Shown: one piece after another, positions 53,073-62,269 of the stretch
Numbering within the stretch: position 1 is the stretch's first letter
How the letters are laid out: each line of letters begins with the position of its first letter
Assembly (NCBI RefSeq): GCF_946476835.1
Contig: NZ_CAMKWA010000004.1
Coordinates: 62,001 to 126,000, forward strand
Direction: 5' to 3'
Length of the DNA stretch: 64,000 nt
DNA from: an uncultured Neokomagataea sp.
GTDB lineage: Bacteria; Pseudomonadota; Alphaproteobacteria; Acetobacterales; Acetobacteraceae
Notes under the pieces: model-generated
Told to the model about the DNA's origin: nothing
The model's database searches: none
The model's input: the letters and a program-made list of their open reading frames with translations, nothing else
Program-made: the position numbers and the translations under genes

Positions 53073-53485
53073 GCTACACCCCCCCACCGATGGAGCGCAT
53101 CAACACGATCTGTGATGCCATACAGTACGATAAAGACGGCCTCATCGCAGCCATTGCCCAAGCCCCTGATGGAGAAATCCTGATGCTGGCATGGATGAAC
53201 AAAGACGCCGTAACCGAAACATTATTGACCGGCCAAGTGTGCTATTGGTCCCGTAGCCGCCAAAAACTCTGGCGCAAAGGAGAGACCTCCGGTCAACGCC
53301 AACGCCTGCTTGAAGCACGTCTAGACTGCGATCAAGATGCTCTTTTGGTCATTGTTGAGCAAACAGGCGTGGCTTGCCACACAGGACGACGGAGCTGCTT
53401 TTATCACGGCGTCACACCAACTGGCCTACAAGACACCAGCGCCCCTGAGATTTCGCCCGATATTCTCTATCAAGCAAAATCCTAA
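53069..53485 (+). CDS. hisI: Phosphoribosyl-AMP cyclohydrolase
   Basis: From ATG 53069 the product is 138 residues and has the HisI blocks: ILMLAWMNKDAVTETLLTGQVCYWSRSRQKLWRKGETSG, LDCDQDALLVIVEQTGVACHTGRRSCFY with conserved Cys and Asp residues for Zn and Mg. It performs the third step of histidine synthesis. The gene overlaps ygfZ by ATGA and its stop abuts the copD-like stop. Confidence 0.95.
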   Translation: MSYTPPPMERINTICDAIQYDKDGLIAAIAQAPDGEILMLAWMNKDAVTETLLTGQVCYWSRSRQKLWRKGETSGQRQRLLEARLDCDQDALLVIVEQTGVACHTGRRSCFYHGVTPTGLQDTSAPEISPDILYQAKS

Positions 53486-54397
53486 TCACATATCCGGCGT
53501 GGGGCTTTCCCCCCCCACAATGGCTACCAGTCCTATAATCACCAAATACAATATATATTCGAGCACAATACTCATACGTAAATGCTGTACAGCCTTCACA
53601 GCAGAGACATTATCGCGCAAACGCTGTCCCAAACGCGGGGTAAATATGAAGTGATTAAAAGACGCCAAAAGTAGCATCCCAACAAACACAATAATTTTTA
53701 TATAAATAAGAACAACATAGCTGCTCGGATGCGTATAATCATTTAGATCACCGCCTACGATAAAATATGTATTCATCACTCCTGTCATGAGCAGGATAGT
53801 AACAACAGCATATCCAATAAACGAAAATTTTCGCAAAATTTTCTCAGAGATAACGGCTTCTTTGCTTCCAAACAGCAGCCAACAAAATGCAAGGAGAGAG
53901 CCCCCCCACACACCAGCCGTCAGAATATGCGCAACATCGGCCGCCAAATGCAGCCATCCTATGCCCACATCATCAGAAACTGCATGGCCAAACCAAGCCT
54001 GTGTCATCAAGGCAATGCCTGAAAGATACGTACAAGCAAGCCAATTCACCTTAGAAGGTGGCTGACGTACCGATAGGAAAAATACAACAAAGAGCGCCAC
54101 AAAACGCAGCGTAAATAGTATATCGTAGCTCCCCTGCTGCAGCAGGAAGAAGATTCCTTTCAGTGATACTTCAGATAAAGAAATGTCTTCCATCGCTTCT
54201 GTTAAAAACACGATCTGAAGCGCTGAAAAAATAAACGCTAATACACAAAAAAATGGAAAAATCTTTTTAATCGAAAGGCCGTATTGACTACCTTTAATCT
54301 CATCAAAGTAGGTGGATAGAAAAAATGAGCCGCCAAAGCACATCGTCAGCGCCGTATAGAGCCCAAAACGTATAAAATATTCCATCCACCCACTCAT
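53486..54397 (-). CDS. copD: CopD-type copper resistance membrane protein
   Basis: The 303-residue protein has about eight hydrophobic segments, with TAGVWGGSLLAFCWLLF and DVAHILTAGVW motifs common in CopD family members. The His residues (WLHLAADVAHIL; FGHAVSDDV) may carry copper. It lies 6 nt after the copC gene and acts with it in copper handling at the inner membrane. Confidence 0.85.
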   Translation of the reverse strand: MSGWMEYFIRFGLYTALTMCFGGSFFLSTYFDEIKGSQYGLSIKKIFPFFCVLAFIFSALQIVFLTEAMEDISLSEVSLKGIFFLLQQGSYDILFTLRFVALFVVFFLSVRQPPSKVNWLACTYLSGIALMTQAWFGHAVSDDVGIGWLHLAADVAHILTAGVWGGSLLAFCWLLFGSKEAVISEKILRKFSFIGYAVVTILLMTGVMNTYFIVGGDLNDYTHPSSYVVLIYIKIIVFVGMLLLASFNHFIFTPRLGQRLRDNVSAVKAVQHLRMSIVLEYILYLVIIGLVAIVGGESPTPDM

Positions 54398-54403
54398 GTC
54401 AGA

Positions 54404-54784
54404 TCACTGAACCGTAAACAGATAATCACCTTTAACGCGGTGCGTATCTGCCGAAACGGCACGATATTCTACAACATACTTGCCCGCACTCAATGCTTCC
54501 GCCGGGACCGCCACCAAAGATTTACCATCGGCAGAAACACTGCTCTTCACCGGCACATCTTGCGGCGTCGGCATATCCATACCCGGCATAGACACCATTT
54601 TCAGCGTTACACGTGAAAAAGCAGGGGCCAGCTTTTCAGAAAAATTGAGTGTAATATTCGCGGGTGCTGCTCCGCTGGCATTAATCGCCGGCGTTTCCGA
54701 AAGCAGTTTTGCATGAGCCTGCACAGCAGGGGCCGCAGCCAATGTCAAAACTGTCGCCCCAATCAAAGCAATTTTTTTCAACAT
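54404..54784 (-). CDS. copC: CopC-type periplasmic copper protein
   Basis: The 126-residue product has a Sec signal (IGATVLTLAAAPAVQAHA), then the CopC fold: HAKLLSETPA (N-terminal His copper ligand), LNFSEKLAPAFSRVTL, KSLVAVPAEALSAGKYVVEYRAVSADTHRVKGDYLFTV. The second site residues (Asp/His in SADTHRV) are present. It delivers or stores copper in the periplasm. Confidence 0.93.
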   Translation of the reverse strand: MLKKIALIGATVLTLAAAPAVQAHAKLLSETPAINASGAAPANITLNFSEKLAPAFSRVTLKMVSMPGMDMPTPQDVPVKSSVSADGKSLVAVPAEALSAGKYVVEYRAVSADTHRVKGDYLFTVQ

Positions 54785-54881
54785 CTTTTTCTACTCTTTC
54801 AAACAAACAACCAGCCCTTCGTATCGAAGGGGCCCGGTCCAACCTGTACCAATTAAAGCCGCTTATGTTCTTTAATTTTCT

Positions 54882-55655
54882 TTAACGCACGGCTTCCGGC
54901 ACCATTGACCAACTCGGCACAATAAAACTGGCGGGGCATGAATTTTGATCAAAAGGCGATGACAAAAAAGCCCCCGACTGCGGAAAAGAATCCAGCTTCT
55001 GCGGGTTTAACGTCATCCATATCTGGCTCAATACGGCCGTACCATCCGCCCGCTTGCTGCACTGAAACTGCAAACCGCGCTCGGCCGTCAAGCCAGAGAG
55101 ACGCTGAATCTGCGCCAGAACATCATCTCTCTGTACTTTTGAACCCGCCAAAGACGTCAAATAACGCCCAGCCTCAGATGCCTCAAAACGCGTACGCAGC
55201 GACATCGCCGTCACAAAAAAATCATCTGCTGGATAACCGAAACACTGCACATGCTTCGTATATTCATGGACGACTAGCGGGTGCTCAAAATGCGGCATAA
55301 CAGCCGACAAATTGGCCGCCGTTTGGGGGCTAAGCGCCAACGCACCATCAACCTGCCCCAATAATGCACAACCCTGCATCCACCATTTCTGAACAGGAAT
55401 ACCCTGTGCCTCTAAGGAGGACGGCTCAGACGCCCACAAACCATGAAGCCCAATCAACGGCGTGCGCGGTTGATCCGCAAGGCAATTATGCCCCGGCTTA
55501 TCCGGCAAACAAAAACCCGGCTGCCATGTCAGTGCTAAAGTGTCATGCCGAAAATCACCATGTTCATGAGGCGTCAAAGATGCCTCTTTCGGCACCGTAT
55601 TCTGCCCAACACACCCTGCCAAACACAGCAGCGCTACATAAACGAACCATTTCAT
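54882..55655 (-). CDS. Ribonuclease T2-family lipoprotein
   Basis: The 257-residue protein carries a lipobox (MKWFVYVALLCLAGCVGQ, Cys15) and the RNase T2 active-site segments: IGLHGLWAS with the first catalytic His and HPLVVHEYTKHVQCFG with the second His, Glu and Lys. It should hydrolyse RNA in the periplasm or at the outer surface. The stop of this gene follows the S-formylglutathione hydrolase gene on the same strand, with 4-nt overlap. Confidence 0.9.
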   Translation of the reverse strand: MKWFVYVALLCLAGCVGQNTVPKEASLTPHEHGDFRHDTLALTWQPGFCLPDKPGHNCLADQPRTPLIGLHGLWASEPSSLEAQGIPVQKWWMQGCALLGQVDGALALSPQTAANLSAVMPHFEHPLVVHEYTKHVQCFGYPADDFFVTAMSLRTRFEASEAGRYLTSLAGSKVQRDDVLAQIQRLSGLTAERGLQFQCSKRADGTAVLSQIWMTLNPQKLDSFPQSGAFLSSPFDQNSCPASFIVPSWSMVPEAVR

Positions 55656-56509
55656 CCTAAAAGCCCCCGCGCATGATGCGCCATATGGTCTTCAATCACG
55701 CTTTGTATGAACCAATAGGAATGGTCATACGCATCATGCCGCCGCAGCACCAAACTCTGCCCCGCGCGCTTTGCGGCTTGCTCCAAAGCATCGGGCTTTA
55801 AAATGTCCAAAAACTCATCTTGCAAACCCTGATCCACCAAAACTGTCCCCGGGTGAGACCGCCCCATGTCCAACAATGCGCATGGATCATAAGCGCGCCA
55901 CTGCGCACGGGCTGCGCCCAAATACGCCGTAAAAGCGTGCTCGCCCCACGGTATCACGCTCGGCTGCGCAATCGGTGCAAAAGCAGAAACCGTTTTCCAA
56001 CGCTCCGGAAAAGTAAGCGCCTGAACAAGCGCACCCATCCCCCCCATAGAATGCCCCATGATCCCACGGCGCTCACCGTCAAAGTGGAAGAGTGCCTCCG
56101 TCACAGCAGGAAGCTCTTCCCCCACATAAGCCCCCATCTGATAGTGCTGACGCCACGGCTCCTGCGTCGCATTCAGATAAAAGCCAGCACCCGTTCCCAA
56201 ATCATAGCGCTCATCCTCTCCAGGTACATTCGCACCACGCGGTGACGTATCTGACGCGACCAGAGCAAGGCCGTGCTGCGCGGCAAAACGCACAGCATTC
56301 GCTTTGATCAAAAACGTCTCATGATTACAGGTCAGACCAGCCAACACATGCACCACAGGCACATGCTGCCCTTCCAAAGCTTCCTTCGGCAAAAACACCG
56401 CGAACTGGGCAGGCAAGCCCAGCACAGAGGATACATGCCTTAAAAGCCGAACGGACCCGCCACAACAACTCTGTTGCTTTAACGTCTCAACCGTTGAGAT
56501 CGCAGTCAT
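55652..56509 (-). CDS. frmB: S-formylglutathione hydrolase
   Basis: From ATG 56509 (site GGAGG) the product is 285 residues with an alpha/beta-hydrolase fold. The nucleophile is in GHSMGGMGALVQAL; the HDAYDHSYWF segment carries the catalytic His. It hydrolyses S-formylglutathione to formate and glutathione, finishing formaldehyde detoxification started by FrmA, encoded directly upstream. Confidence 0.93.
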   Translation of the reverse strand: MTAISTVETLKQQSCCGGSVRLLRHVSSVLGLPAQFAVFLPKEALEGQHVPVVHVLAGLTCNHETFLIKANAVRFAAQHGLALVASDTSPRGANVPGEDERYDLGTGAGFYLNATQEPWRQHYQMGAYVGEELPAVTEALFHFDGERRGIMGHSMGGMGALVQALTFPERWKTVSAFAPIAQPSVIPWGEHAFTAYLGAARAQWRAYDPCALLDMGRSHPGTVLVDQGLQDEFLDILKPDALEQAAKRAGQSLVLRRHDAYDHSYWFIQSVIEDHMAHHARGLLG

Positions 56510-56524
56510 GACAGCCTCCGCCAA

Positions 56525-57640
56525 TCAGAATTCAACAACGGTACGAATACTCTCGCCCCGCGCCATCATGTCGAAGCCTTCATTAATCCGCTCGATCGGC
56601 AACTTATGAGTGATCAGACTATCAATATTAATGCGGCCATCCATGTACCAATCCACAATCTTCGGCACATCTGTACGCCCACGTGCGCCCCCAAAAGCTG
56701 AACCAATCCAACGCCGCCCCGTCACCAACTGGAAAGGACGCGTGCTAATCTCTTGGCCCGCCCCAGCCACACCAATGACACAAGATACACCCCAGCCACG
56801 ATGCGCGCATTCCAGTGCCTGACGCATCAGGGTCACATTCCCCACACACTCAAAGGTGTAATCTGCGCCACCACCGGTCAGCTCAATAATATGCCCAACA
56901 AGATCACCATTTGGCCCAAGGTCTTTCGGGTTCACAAAATCCGTCATGCCGAACTGACGAGCAATCGCCGCACGCTCTGGGTTCAAATCGACCCCGATGA
57001 TCCGGCCTGCACCAACCATCTTGGCACCTTGAATGACATTCAGTCCAATACCACCCAAGCCAAACACAACCACCGTCGCGCCCGCTTCAACCTGCGCCGT
57101 AAACAAAACAGCGCCAATACCGGTGGTGACACCGCACCCAATATAGCAAACCTTATCGAACGGTGCGTCCGGACGAATCTTCGCCAAAGCAATTTCCGGC
57201 AGGACGGTATAATTCGCAAAGGTCGAGCAACCCATGTAATGTAGCACTGGCTGACCGCGGTAAGAAAAACGTGATGTCCCGTCCGGCATCAGCCCCTTAC
57301 CCTGCGTCGCCCGGATAGACGTGCAAAGATTGGTCTTTTGTGAGAGGCAGGACTTACACTCTCGGCATTCTGGCGTGTAAAGCGGGATCACATGATCACC
57401 AGGCTTAAGGTGCTTCACTCCAGCCCCAACCTCACGCACAATTCCCGCGCCTTCATGGCCTAAAATAGCCGGAAACAGCCCTTCTGGGTCCTGACCCGAA
57501 AGCGTGTACTTATCGGTATGACATAGTCCCGTCGCCTTGATTTCAACGAGAACTTCCCCTTCACGTGGGCCTTCCAGTTGTACGGTATCGACCTCAAGCG
57601 GTTGCCCAGCTTTCAGAGCGATTGCTGCCGTTACGTCCAT
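56525..57640 (-). CDS. frmA: S-(hydroxymethyl)glutathione dehydrogenase (class III alcohol dehydrogenase)
   Basis: The 371-residue zinc enzyme has KATGLCHTDKYTLSG (catalytic Cys), GHEGAGIV, the structural zinc cluster TPECRECKSCLSQKTNLC, and the NAD-binding VFGLGGIGLNVIQGAKMVGA. The fit to the class III family is very close. It oxidises S-hydroxymethylglutathione formed from formaldehyde. It precedes frmB in an operon and is divergent from the bestrophin-like gene. Confidence 0.96.
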   Translation of the reverse strand: MDVTAAIALKAGQPLEVDTVQLEGPREGEVLVEIKATGLCHTDKYTLSGQDPEGLFPAILGHEGAGIVREVGAGVKHLKPGDHVIPLYTPECRECKSCLSQKTNLCTSIRATQGKGLMPDGTSRFSYRGQPVLHYMGCSTFANYTVLPEIALAKIRPDAPFDKVCYIGCGVTTGIGAVLFTAQVEAGATVVVFGLGGIGLNVIQGAKMVGAGRIIGVDLNPERAAIARQFGMTDFVNPKDLGPNGDLVGHIIELTGGGADYTFECVGNVTLMRQALECAHRGWGVSCVIGVAGAGQEISTRPFQLVTGRRWIGSAFGGARGRTDVPKIVDWYMDGRINIDSLITHKLPIERINEGFDMMARGESIRTVVEF

Positions 57641-57746
57641 AATCCTGTCACCCTTTTATATGGCTCAGCAAAACTTTGCTGTTAGCCAAACATTCCGTTC
57701 TTCCGATAACATACACACCATAATACCACCCTTGAGGAGGGGTCTT

Positions 57747-58622
57747 ATGATTGTTCAACGTCGCTACGGGTTAATCCAACTTTTCAAAGAAACATTACCC
57801 CCCCTAATCATCCTCGCCTTATGGGATCTGGTGGTAGTTATCCTGTTTCAAGTGTACCATCAGGACTGGATGGAACAGCCCACCCTCCCCATTTCTCTCA
57901 TGGGTTCGGCACTCGCACTCTTTTTAGGTATTCGCAACAACGCCGCTTATGCTCGCTGGTGGGAAGGCCGTACTCTTTGGGGCGCCATCACCAATAACTG
58001 CCGCTCTTTCGGCCGTGAAACGGCCTCACTCCTCGGTGGTCGCCCCGACCTTGCCCGTGCCATGGCCGCATACCCCCACGTCTTACGTGCTGCCCTTAGA
58101 GGTGAACCAACTGGCGAAGACGTGGCTCGTCTCCTGCCCGAGAGCATGAAAACATCCGTCTTCTCCTGCACGAATGCTCCGAATGCCCTTTTATATCACA
58201 TTGGCCTTAGCGTTCGGGATGAAGTCGTAAAGCATAATATCGATGGCGCGGTGCATGGTACGGTTGATCGCATTTTATCTGATATTGCAAACGCACAAGG
58301 CGGGCTAGAACGTATCCGCAATACCCCGCTTCCGGTGCAATACTCTCTCTTGCCAGAAATCGCCACGCACCTCTTTTGCATCGTCTTACCACTTTCCGCG
58401 GTGCAGACCCTCGGTTGGATCACGCCTTTGGGCTCCAGCATTATCGGCGTTTTGTTCCAAATGTTGGACCGCAGCGGCCGTGACCTGCAAGAACCGTTCA
58501 ACGCGTCCGTGCATGCACTGCCCATGGCCACAATGGCCCGTACCATTGAACGAGACCTCCTCCAACCCATCGGGGAACAACCGGGCGCAGCCTTCACAAT
58601 CCAACGCGGCGTCCAACCATAA
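57747..58622 (+). CDS. Bestrophin-like membrane protein (YneE/RFP family)
   Basis: From ATG 57747 (site GAGGAGG) the 291-residue product begins MIVQRRYGLIQLFKETLPPLI and has a bestrophin-type pattern: LGIRNNAAYARWWEGRTLWGAITNNCR, then a later FCIVLPLSAVQTLGWITPLGSSIIGVLFQMLDRSGRDLQEPFN segment. Bacterial members are anion or cation channels forming pentamers. Role here unknown. Confidence 0.9.
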   Translation: MIVQRRYGLIQLFKETLPPLIILALWDLVVVILFQVYHQDWMEQPTLPISLMGSALALFLGIRNNAAYARWWEGRTLWGAITNNCRSFGRETASLLGGRPDLARAMAAYPHVLRAALRGEPTGEDVARLLPESMKTSVFSCTNAPNALLYHIGLSVRDEVVKHNIDGAVHGTVDRILSDIANAQGGLERIRNTPLPVQYSLLPEIATHLFCIVLPLSAVQTLGWITPLGSSIIGVLFQMLDRSGRDLQEPFNASVHALPMATMARTIERDLLQPIGEQPGAAFTIQRGVQP

Positions 58623-58676
58623 CGCCCTACCGAAAAACCGGGACAAAAGGTCGATTTTCTGCTATAGGCTTGCCTC

Positions 58677-59264
58677 ATGAATACGTTCAAGACCCCCCAA
58701 AAGGGCGGCATGACCGACGAAATGGCACGTGCCGCTGCCGAGAACACCGCTCGTCAGTCCGACCCGGAACAGGTTTCTGACCCGTTTCAGGAAGGTGACT
58801 CCATCGTTTACGCTGCCCATGGCGTAGGACGTGTCGACAAAATCGGCACGGTCGAAGTTGCGGATACCGCAATTGAGATGATCCAGATCTCCTTCCCCGG
58901 CAACCAAATGACGTTACGTATCCCGCTGGCAAAAGCACGCAAAGCGGGCCTGCGTAAAATCGTCACGCGGGACATTGTTGAAAAAGCAATGACCGTCATC
59001 AAGGGCAAGCCCCATGTCAGCAAAGGCATGTGGGCCCGCCGCGCCGTCGCGTACCAAGAGAAGATCAACTCTGGTGATCTCATCCAGATCGCTGAAGTAC
59101 TGCGTGACCTGCGCCGCAATGTTGATAGCCTTGACGGCAGCTTCTCCGAGCGCAAATTGTTCGAAGCAGCCCAAGAACGTTTTGTCGCAGAAGTCGCAGT
59201 CCTTGAGAACAAAGACCCTGCCTCCGTGCTGGACGACCTTAACAAAACCATGAAGGCGGCCTGA
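58677..59264 (+). CDS. carD: CarD-family transcription regulator
   Basis: The 195-residue protein has the CarD/TRCF RNA-polymerase interacting domain (DPFQEGDSIVYAAHGVGRVDKIGTVEVADTAIEMIQISFP) and a helical DNA-binding part (KPHVSKGMWARRAVAYQEKINSGDLIQIAEVLRDLRRN). It binds RNA polymerase beta and stabilises open promoter complexes, especially at rRNA promoters. It follows the bestrophin gene by 54 nt. Confidence 0.95.
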   Translation: MNTFKTPQKGGMTDEMARAAAENTARQSDPEQVSDPFQEGDSIVYAAHGVGRVDKIGTVEVADTAIEMIQISFPGNQMTLRIPLAKARKAGLRKIVTRDIVEKAMTVIKGKPHVSKGMWARRAVAYQEKINSGDLIQIAEVLRDLRRNVDSLDGSFSERKLFEAAQERFVAEVAVLENKDPASVLDDLNKTMKAA

Positions 59265-59428
59265 TTTCTTTTACCTCTTAGGCGTAAAAATAGACTAAGC
59301 CGGTTGAAATTATACGGCAGTACGGTTTTCATAGCATCCTGTTCGCAGATGTTGCGTTGACCGTGCGAGCCGTCACGGTTTCGCTCCGTTTTGGACATCA
59401 ACCACGCTGAAGGAGAGGTGAGTAAATC

Positions 59429-60229
59429 ATGCCCGCCCCTTACAAAGATCGTTTCGCCGGCAAGAAAGTCCTTGTCACAGGTGCATCTCAGGGTATCGGT
59501 GAAGCAACCGCCCTGCGCTTCGCTGAAGAAGGCGCTCAGGTTGCCCTGAACGGCCGTAAAGAAGACAAGCTCATTGCTGTCCGCGACAAGCTGCCGAAGG
59601 CATCGGTCGGTGAGCACGCCATCGCAACTGGCGATATCTCCAAAGAAGCAGACGTCAAGCGCCTGATGCAAAGCAGCATCGAAACCATGGGTGGCCTCGA
59701 CGTTCTGGTCTGTAACGCAGGTTACCAGATCCCCTCCCCATCAGAAGACATCAAACTGGAAGACTTTGAAGGCGTCATGGCCGTCAACGTTACCGGTGTG
59801 ATGCTCCCATGCCGCGAAGCCATCAAATACTGGCTCGAAAACGGCATCAACGGTGTGATCATCGTGAACTCTTCTGTTCACCAAATCATTCCAAAACCAC
59901 ACTACCTCGGTTACTCGGCTTCCAAAGGCGCCGTGGACAACATCGTCCGCACACTGGCTCTCGAATATGCAAGCCGCGGCATCCGCGTAAACGCCGTTGC
60001 TCCGGGCGCGATCGTCACCCCGATCAACATGTCTTGGATCAACGACCCAGAGCAGTACAAGAATGTTTCATCACATATCCCGATGAAGCGCCCAGGTGAG
60101 AGCCGCGAAATTGCGGATGCAATCACCTTCTTGGCCGCTGAAGACAGCACCTACATCACAGGTCAAACCCTGTTCGTTGACGGTGGCCTGACACTGTTCG
60201 GTGACTTCGAAAAGAACTGGTCTTCGTAA
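59429..60229 (+). CDS. SDR-family dehydrogenase, glucose 1-dehydrogenase-like
   Basis: This 266-residue NAD(P) enzyme has TGASQGIGEATALRF (cofactor), NAGYQIP, catalytic Ser in IVNSSVHQ, and Tyr-Lys in YLGYSASKGAV, with GQTLFVDGGLTLFGDF at the end. Related enzymes in acetic acid bacteria are called glucose 1-dehydrogenase or polyol dehydrogenase; substrate cannot be read from sequence. It has a strong GAAGGAGAGG site and a receiver protein gene 4 nt downstream. Confidence 0.9.
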   Translation: MPAPYKDRFAGKKVLVTGASQGIGEATALRFAEEGAQVALNGRKEDKLIAVRDKLPKASVGEHAIATGDISKEADVKRLMQSSIETMGGLDVLVCNAGYQIPSPSEDIKLEDFEGVMAVNVTGVMLPCREAIKYWLENGINGVIIVNSSVHQIIPKPHYLGYSASKGAVDNIVRTLALEYASRGIRVNAVAPGAIVTPINMSWINDPEQYKNVSSHIPMKRPGESREIADAITFLAAEDSTYITGQTLFVDGGLTLFGDFEKNWSS

Positions 60230-60233
60230 AATT

Positions 60234-60599
60234 ATGGCGTCTTCTCGCACGGCACTCGTCGTCGAGGACGACTTCATTATTCGGCTCTGCCTTACAGAGT
60301 ACCTCGAGGGTGAAGACTTCATTATTTCTGAAGCCTCAGGCCTTGAGGAAGTGGAGGCCATCTTAAAAGATGGCCCCACTTTCGATATTCTCATTACCGA
60401 TTACTATCTTACTGATAGCACCGGCTCAGACATCGTCACCGCAGTACGTAAGAAACAACCACTTCTTCCTGTGGTATATATGAGCGGTTATAACGCTATA
60501 CCCGATACTTCTTCACCACTTGCGCAACACATCACCAAACCTTACGCTTTAGAGGATGTACTCAACGCAATTAACGCGTTAACACGCCCATCTTCCTAA
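60234..60599 (+). CDS. Stand-alone response-regulator receiver protein
   Basis: The 121-residue product is a single receiver domain: acidic pocket VEDDFIIR (residues 10 to 17), phosphoacceptor Asp56 in LITDYYLTD, Ser84 in VYMSGY and Lys102 in HITKPYAL. It lacks an output domain, like CheY-type or single-domain regulators. It starts 4 nt after the SDR stop without a clear ribosome site, so it is probably translationally coupled. No kinase lies nearby. Confidence 0.85.
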   Translation: MASSRTALVVEDDFIIRLCLTEYLEGEDFIISEASGLEEVEAILKDGPTFDILITDYYLTDSTGSDIVTAVRKKQPLLPVVYMSGYNAIPDTSSPLAQHITKPYALEDVLNAINALTRPSS

Positions 60600-60612
60600 G
60601 CGCGGTGCTTGT

Positions 60613-62223
60613 ATGACTGACCATATTTCTCCCACGTCTACGACACCGCCAGCAGATGACAGCGCACTCATCGCCCAATGTCATGATGCTCTTACTGCAA
60701 AAAACCCGACACAGGCGCTCGAACAACTAGAGGGCGCCTCACCCACAGCTGAAACACACGCCCTCAAAGGGCACGCTTTCTTTCTCATGGCCCAATATGA
60801 ACCTGCGGCACAGGCGTTCATACAAGCCAGCCCTACCGTTGGCCCGCACGCCATCACACACTTCATGCCGCAAGCCATTGCCCAGCGCCGTCGCCCTGAA
60901 TTACTGCATCTTCTTGATGCTGCTCTAAAAAAAACGCCTGAAGACATTCGCCTGCTTGAAACCAAGGCTACGGTTCTCATGGAACTAAACCGCCTAACCG
61001 AGGCGGAAAACCTACTAAAAGAAAGCCTAAGCCGCCGCCCGAATAACGATAATACCCTCAATGCCTTGGCTATGGTGTATTCCGAAGCGGGCCGCTTTGA
61101 TGAATCTCTCGCTATTCTCAAAATGCTGCATGAGCGCGCTCCAGACCAATGGACCCCGCTCTGCAATCTCGCCTGTACCTTAACAAATATCGGCCGCCTA
61201 GATGAAGCCGCCAATATTTACCGCCGCGCTATTGCCCTCGCACCAAACGAACCGGCCTTACGCCTGAACCACTCCATCACCATGCTCAAAGCCGGACGGA
61301 TGGCCCAAGGCTGGGCGGAACATGAATGGCGCTTTGGCCTTCCCGGTCACACCAGCCTGCCGCAAAATCGCTTACTGCCCAGCATTACACCAACGCTCGA
61401 CCTCAGAGGAAAGCGCATCCTCATCACACAAGAAGAAGGCTTGGGGGATACACTCATGTATCTCCGCTATATTCCGCCTCTTATCCGCACTGGCGCACGC
61501 GTCCATATCTGGGGCACACGCACATTAGCCCCATTATGCAAACGCATCGAAGGTGTAGACACCGTGCAAATCGGTGGCGACACCCCCGAATACGATTATC
61601 ACTGCCCCTTTATCAGCCTACCCCGCGCCTTTTCAGCCACACGAGACGTCATGGGCGCTCCCGTTCCGTACCTCAGCACAAACGCCAACAAATCTGCCCA
61701 ATGGCGGAAAATTCTACAGCACGATACCAAACTCAAAGTGGGCCTTGTCTGGGGGGGCGGCGTACGCAGCGAAAACTCCATCGCCTATATGCTGGACCGT
61801 AAACGCTCCATGCCACTCAAAGCACTCAACCCGCTTGCTCGCTTGAAAGGCATCTCGTTCTACTCCCTACAAAAAGACGAACCCGCTCACCAACTCCCTG
61901 ACTTCCTCGGTCCCATCACCAATTATATGCCTCAATGCTTTGATATGGATGACACGGCAGCTCTCGTCTCCGCCTTAGATGTTGTCGTATCAGTCGACAC
62001 ATCCATGGTTCATCTGGCTGGCGCTTTAGGCAAACCCGTCATCATGATGGACCGCACCACAAATTGCTGGCGCTGGCTGCAAGGCCGTGAAGACAGCCCA
62101 TGGTATCCCACTATGCGCATTGTCCGACAAACCACATTTCAAGAATGGGGCGATGTTGTAGGGCGTGTCGCTCAATTACTAACGCGCGCTGTTCATGAGG
62201 GCGTTGCAAGCATCATAGTATAA
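60613..62223 (+). CDS. TPR protein with C-terminal glycosyltransferase-9-like domain
   Basis: The 536-residue protein has several TPR units (about residues 15 to 240; for example LNALAMVYSEAGRFDESLAILKMLHERAPD, LNHSITMLKAGRMAQGW), then a GT9/ADP-heptose-like domain: ITQEEGLGDTLMYLRYIPPLIRTGARVHIW, KVGLVWGGGVRSENS, VVVSVDTSMVHLAGALGKPVIMM, TTNCWRWLQGREDSPWYPTMRIVRQ. Proteins of this form occur near cell-surface or flagellin glycosylation genes; the acceptor is unknown. Confidence 0.9.
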   Translation: MTDHISPTSTTPPADDSALIAQCHDALTAKNPTQALEQLEGASPTAETHALKGHAFFLMAQYEPAAQAFIQASPTVGPHAITHFMPQAIAQRRRPELLHLLDAALKKTPEDIRLLETKATVLMELNRLTEAENLLKESLSRRPNNDNTLNALAMVYSEAGRFDESLAILKMLHERAPDQWTPLCNLACTLTNIGRLDEAANIYRRAIALAPNEPALRLNHSITMLKAGRMAQGWAEHEWRFGLPGHTSLPQNRLLPSITPTLDLRGKRILITQEEGLGDTLMYLRYIPPLIRTGARVHIWGTRTLAPLCKRIEGVDTVQIGGDTPEYDYHCPFISLPRAFSATRDVMGAPVPYLSTNANKSAQWRKILQHDTKLKVGLVWGGGVRSENSIAYMLDRKRSMPLKALNPLARLKGISFYSLQKDEPAHQLPDFLGPITNYMPQCFDMDDTAALVSALDVVVSVDTSMVHLAGALGKPVIMMDRTTNCWRWLQGREDSPWYPTMRIVRQTTFQEWGDVVGRVAQLLTRAVHEGVASIIV

Positions 62224-62269
62224 TGCACTTATAGTTTCATAAACAAAACATATCGAAAGAGATTCGATA

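Noticed and set aside
54815..54831. 7-bp hairpin CCCTTCG/CGAAGGG before copC
   Set aside because: Short, with a 3-nt loop and no T-run on either strand; too weak to call as a terminator or riboswitch.
59361..59378. Small inverted repeat CCGTG...CACGG upstream of the SDR
   Set aside because: Only 5 bp per arm, expected by chance in GC-rich DNA.
58808..59671. 287-codon minus-strand frame over CarD and the SDR start
   Set aside because: Antisense to two clear genes and Ser/Arg-rich without motifs.
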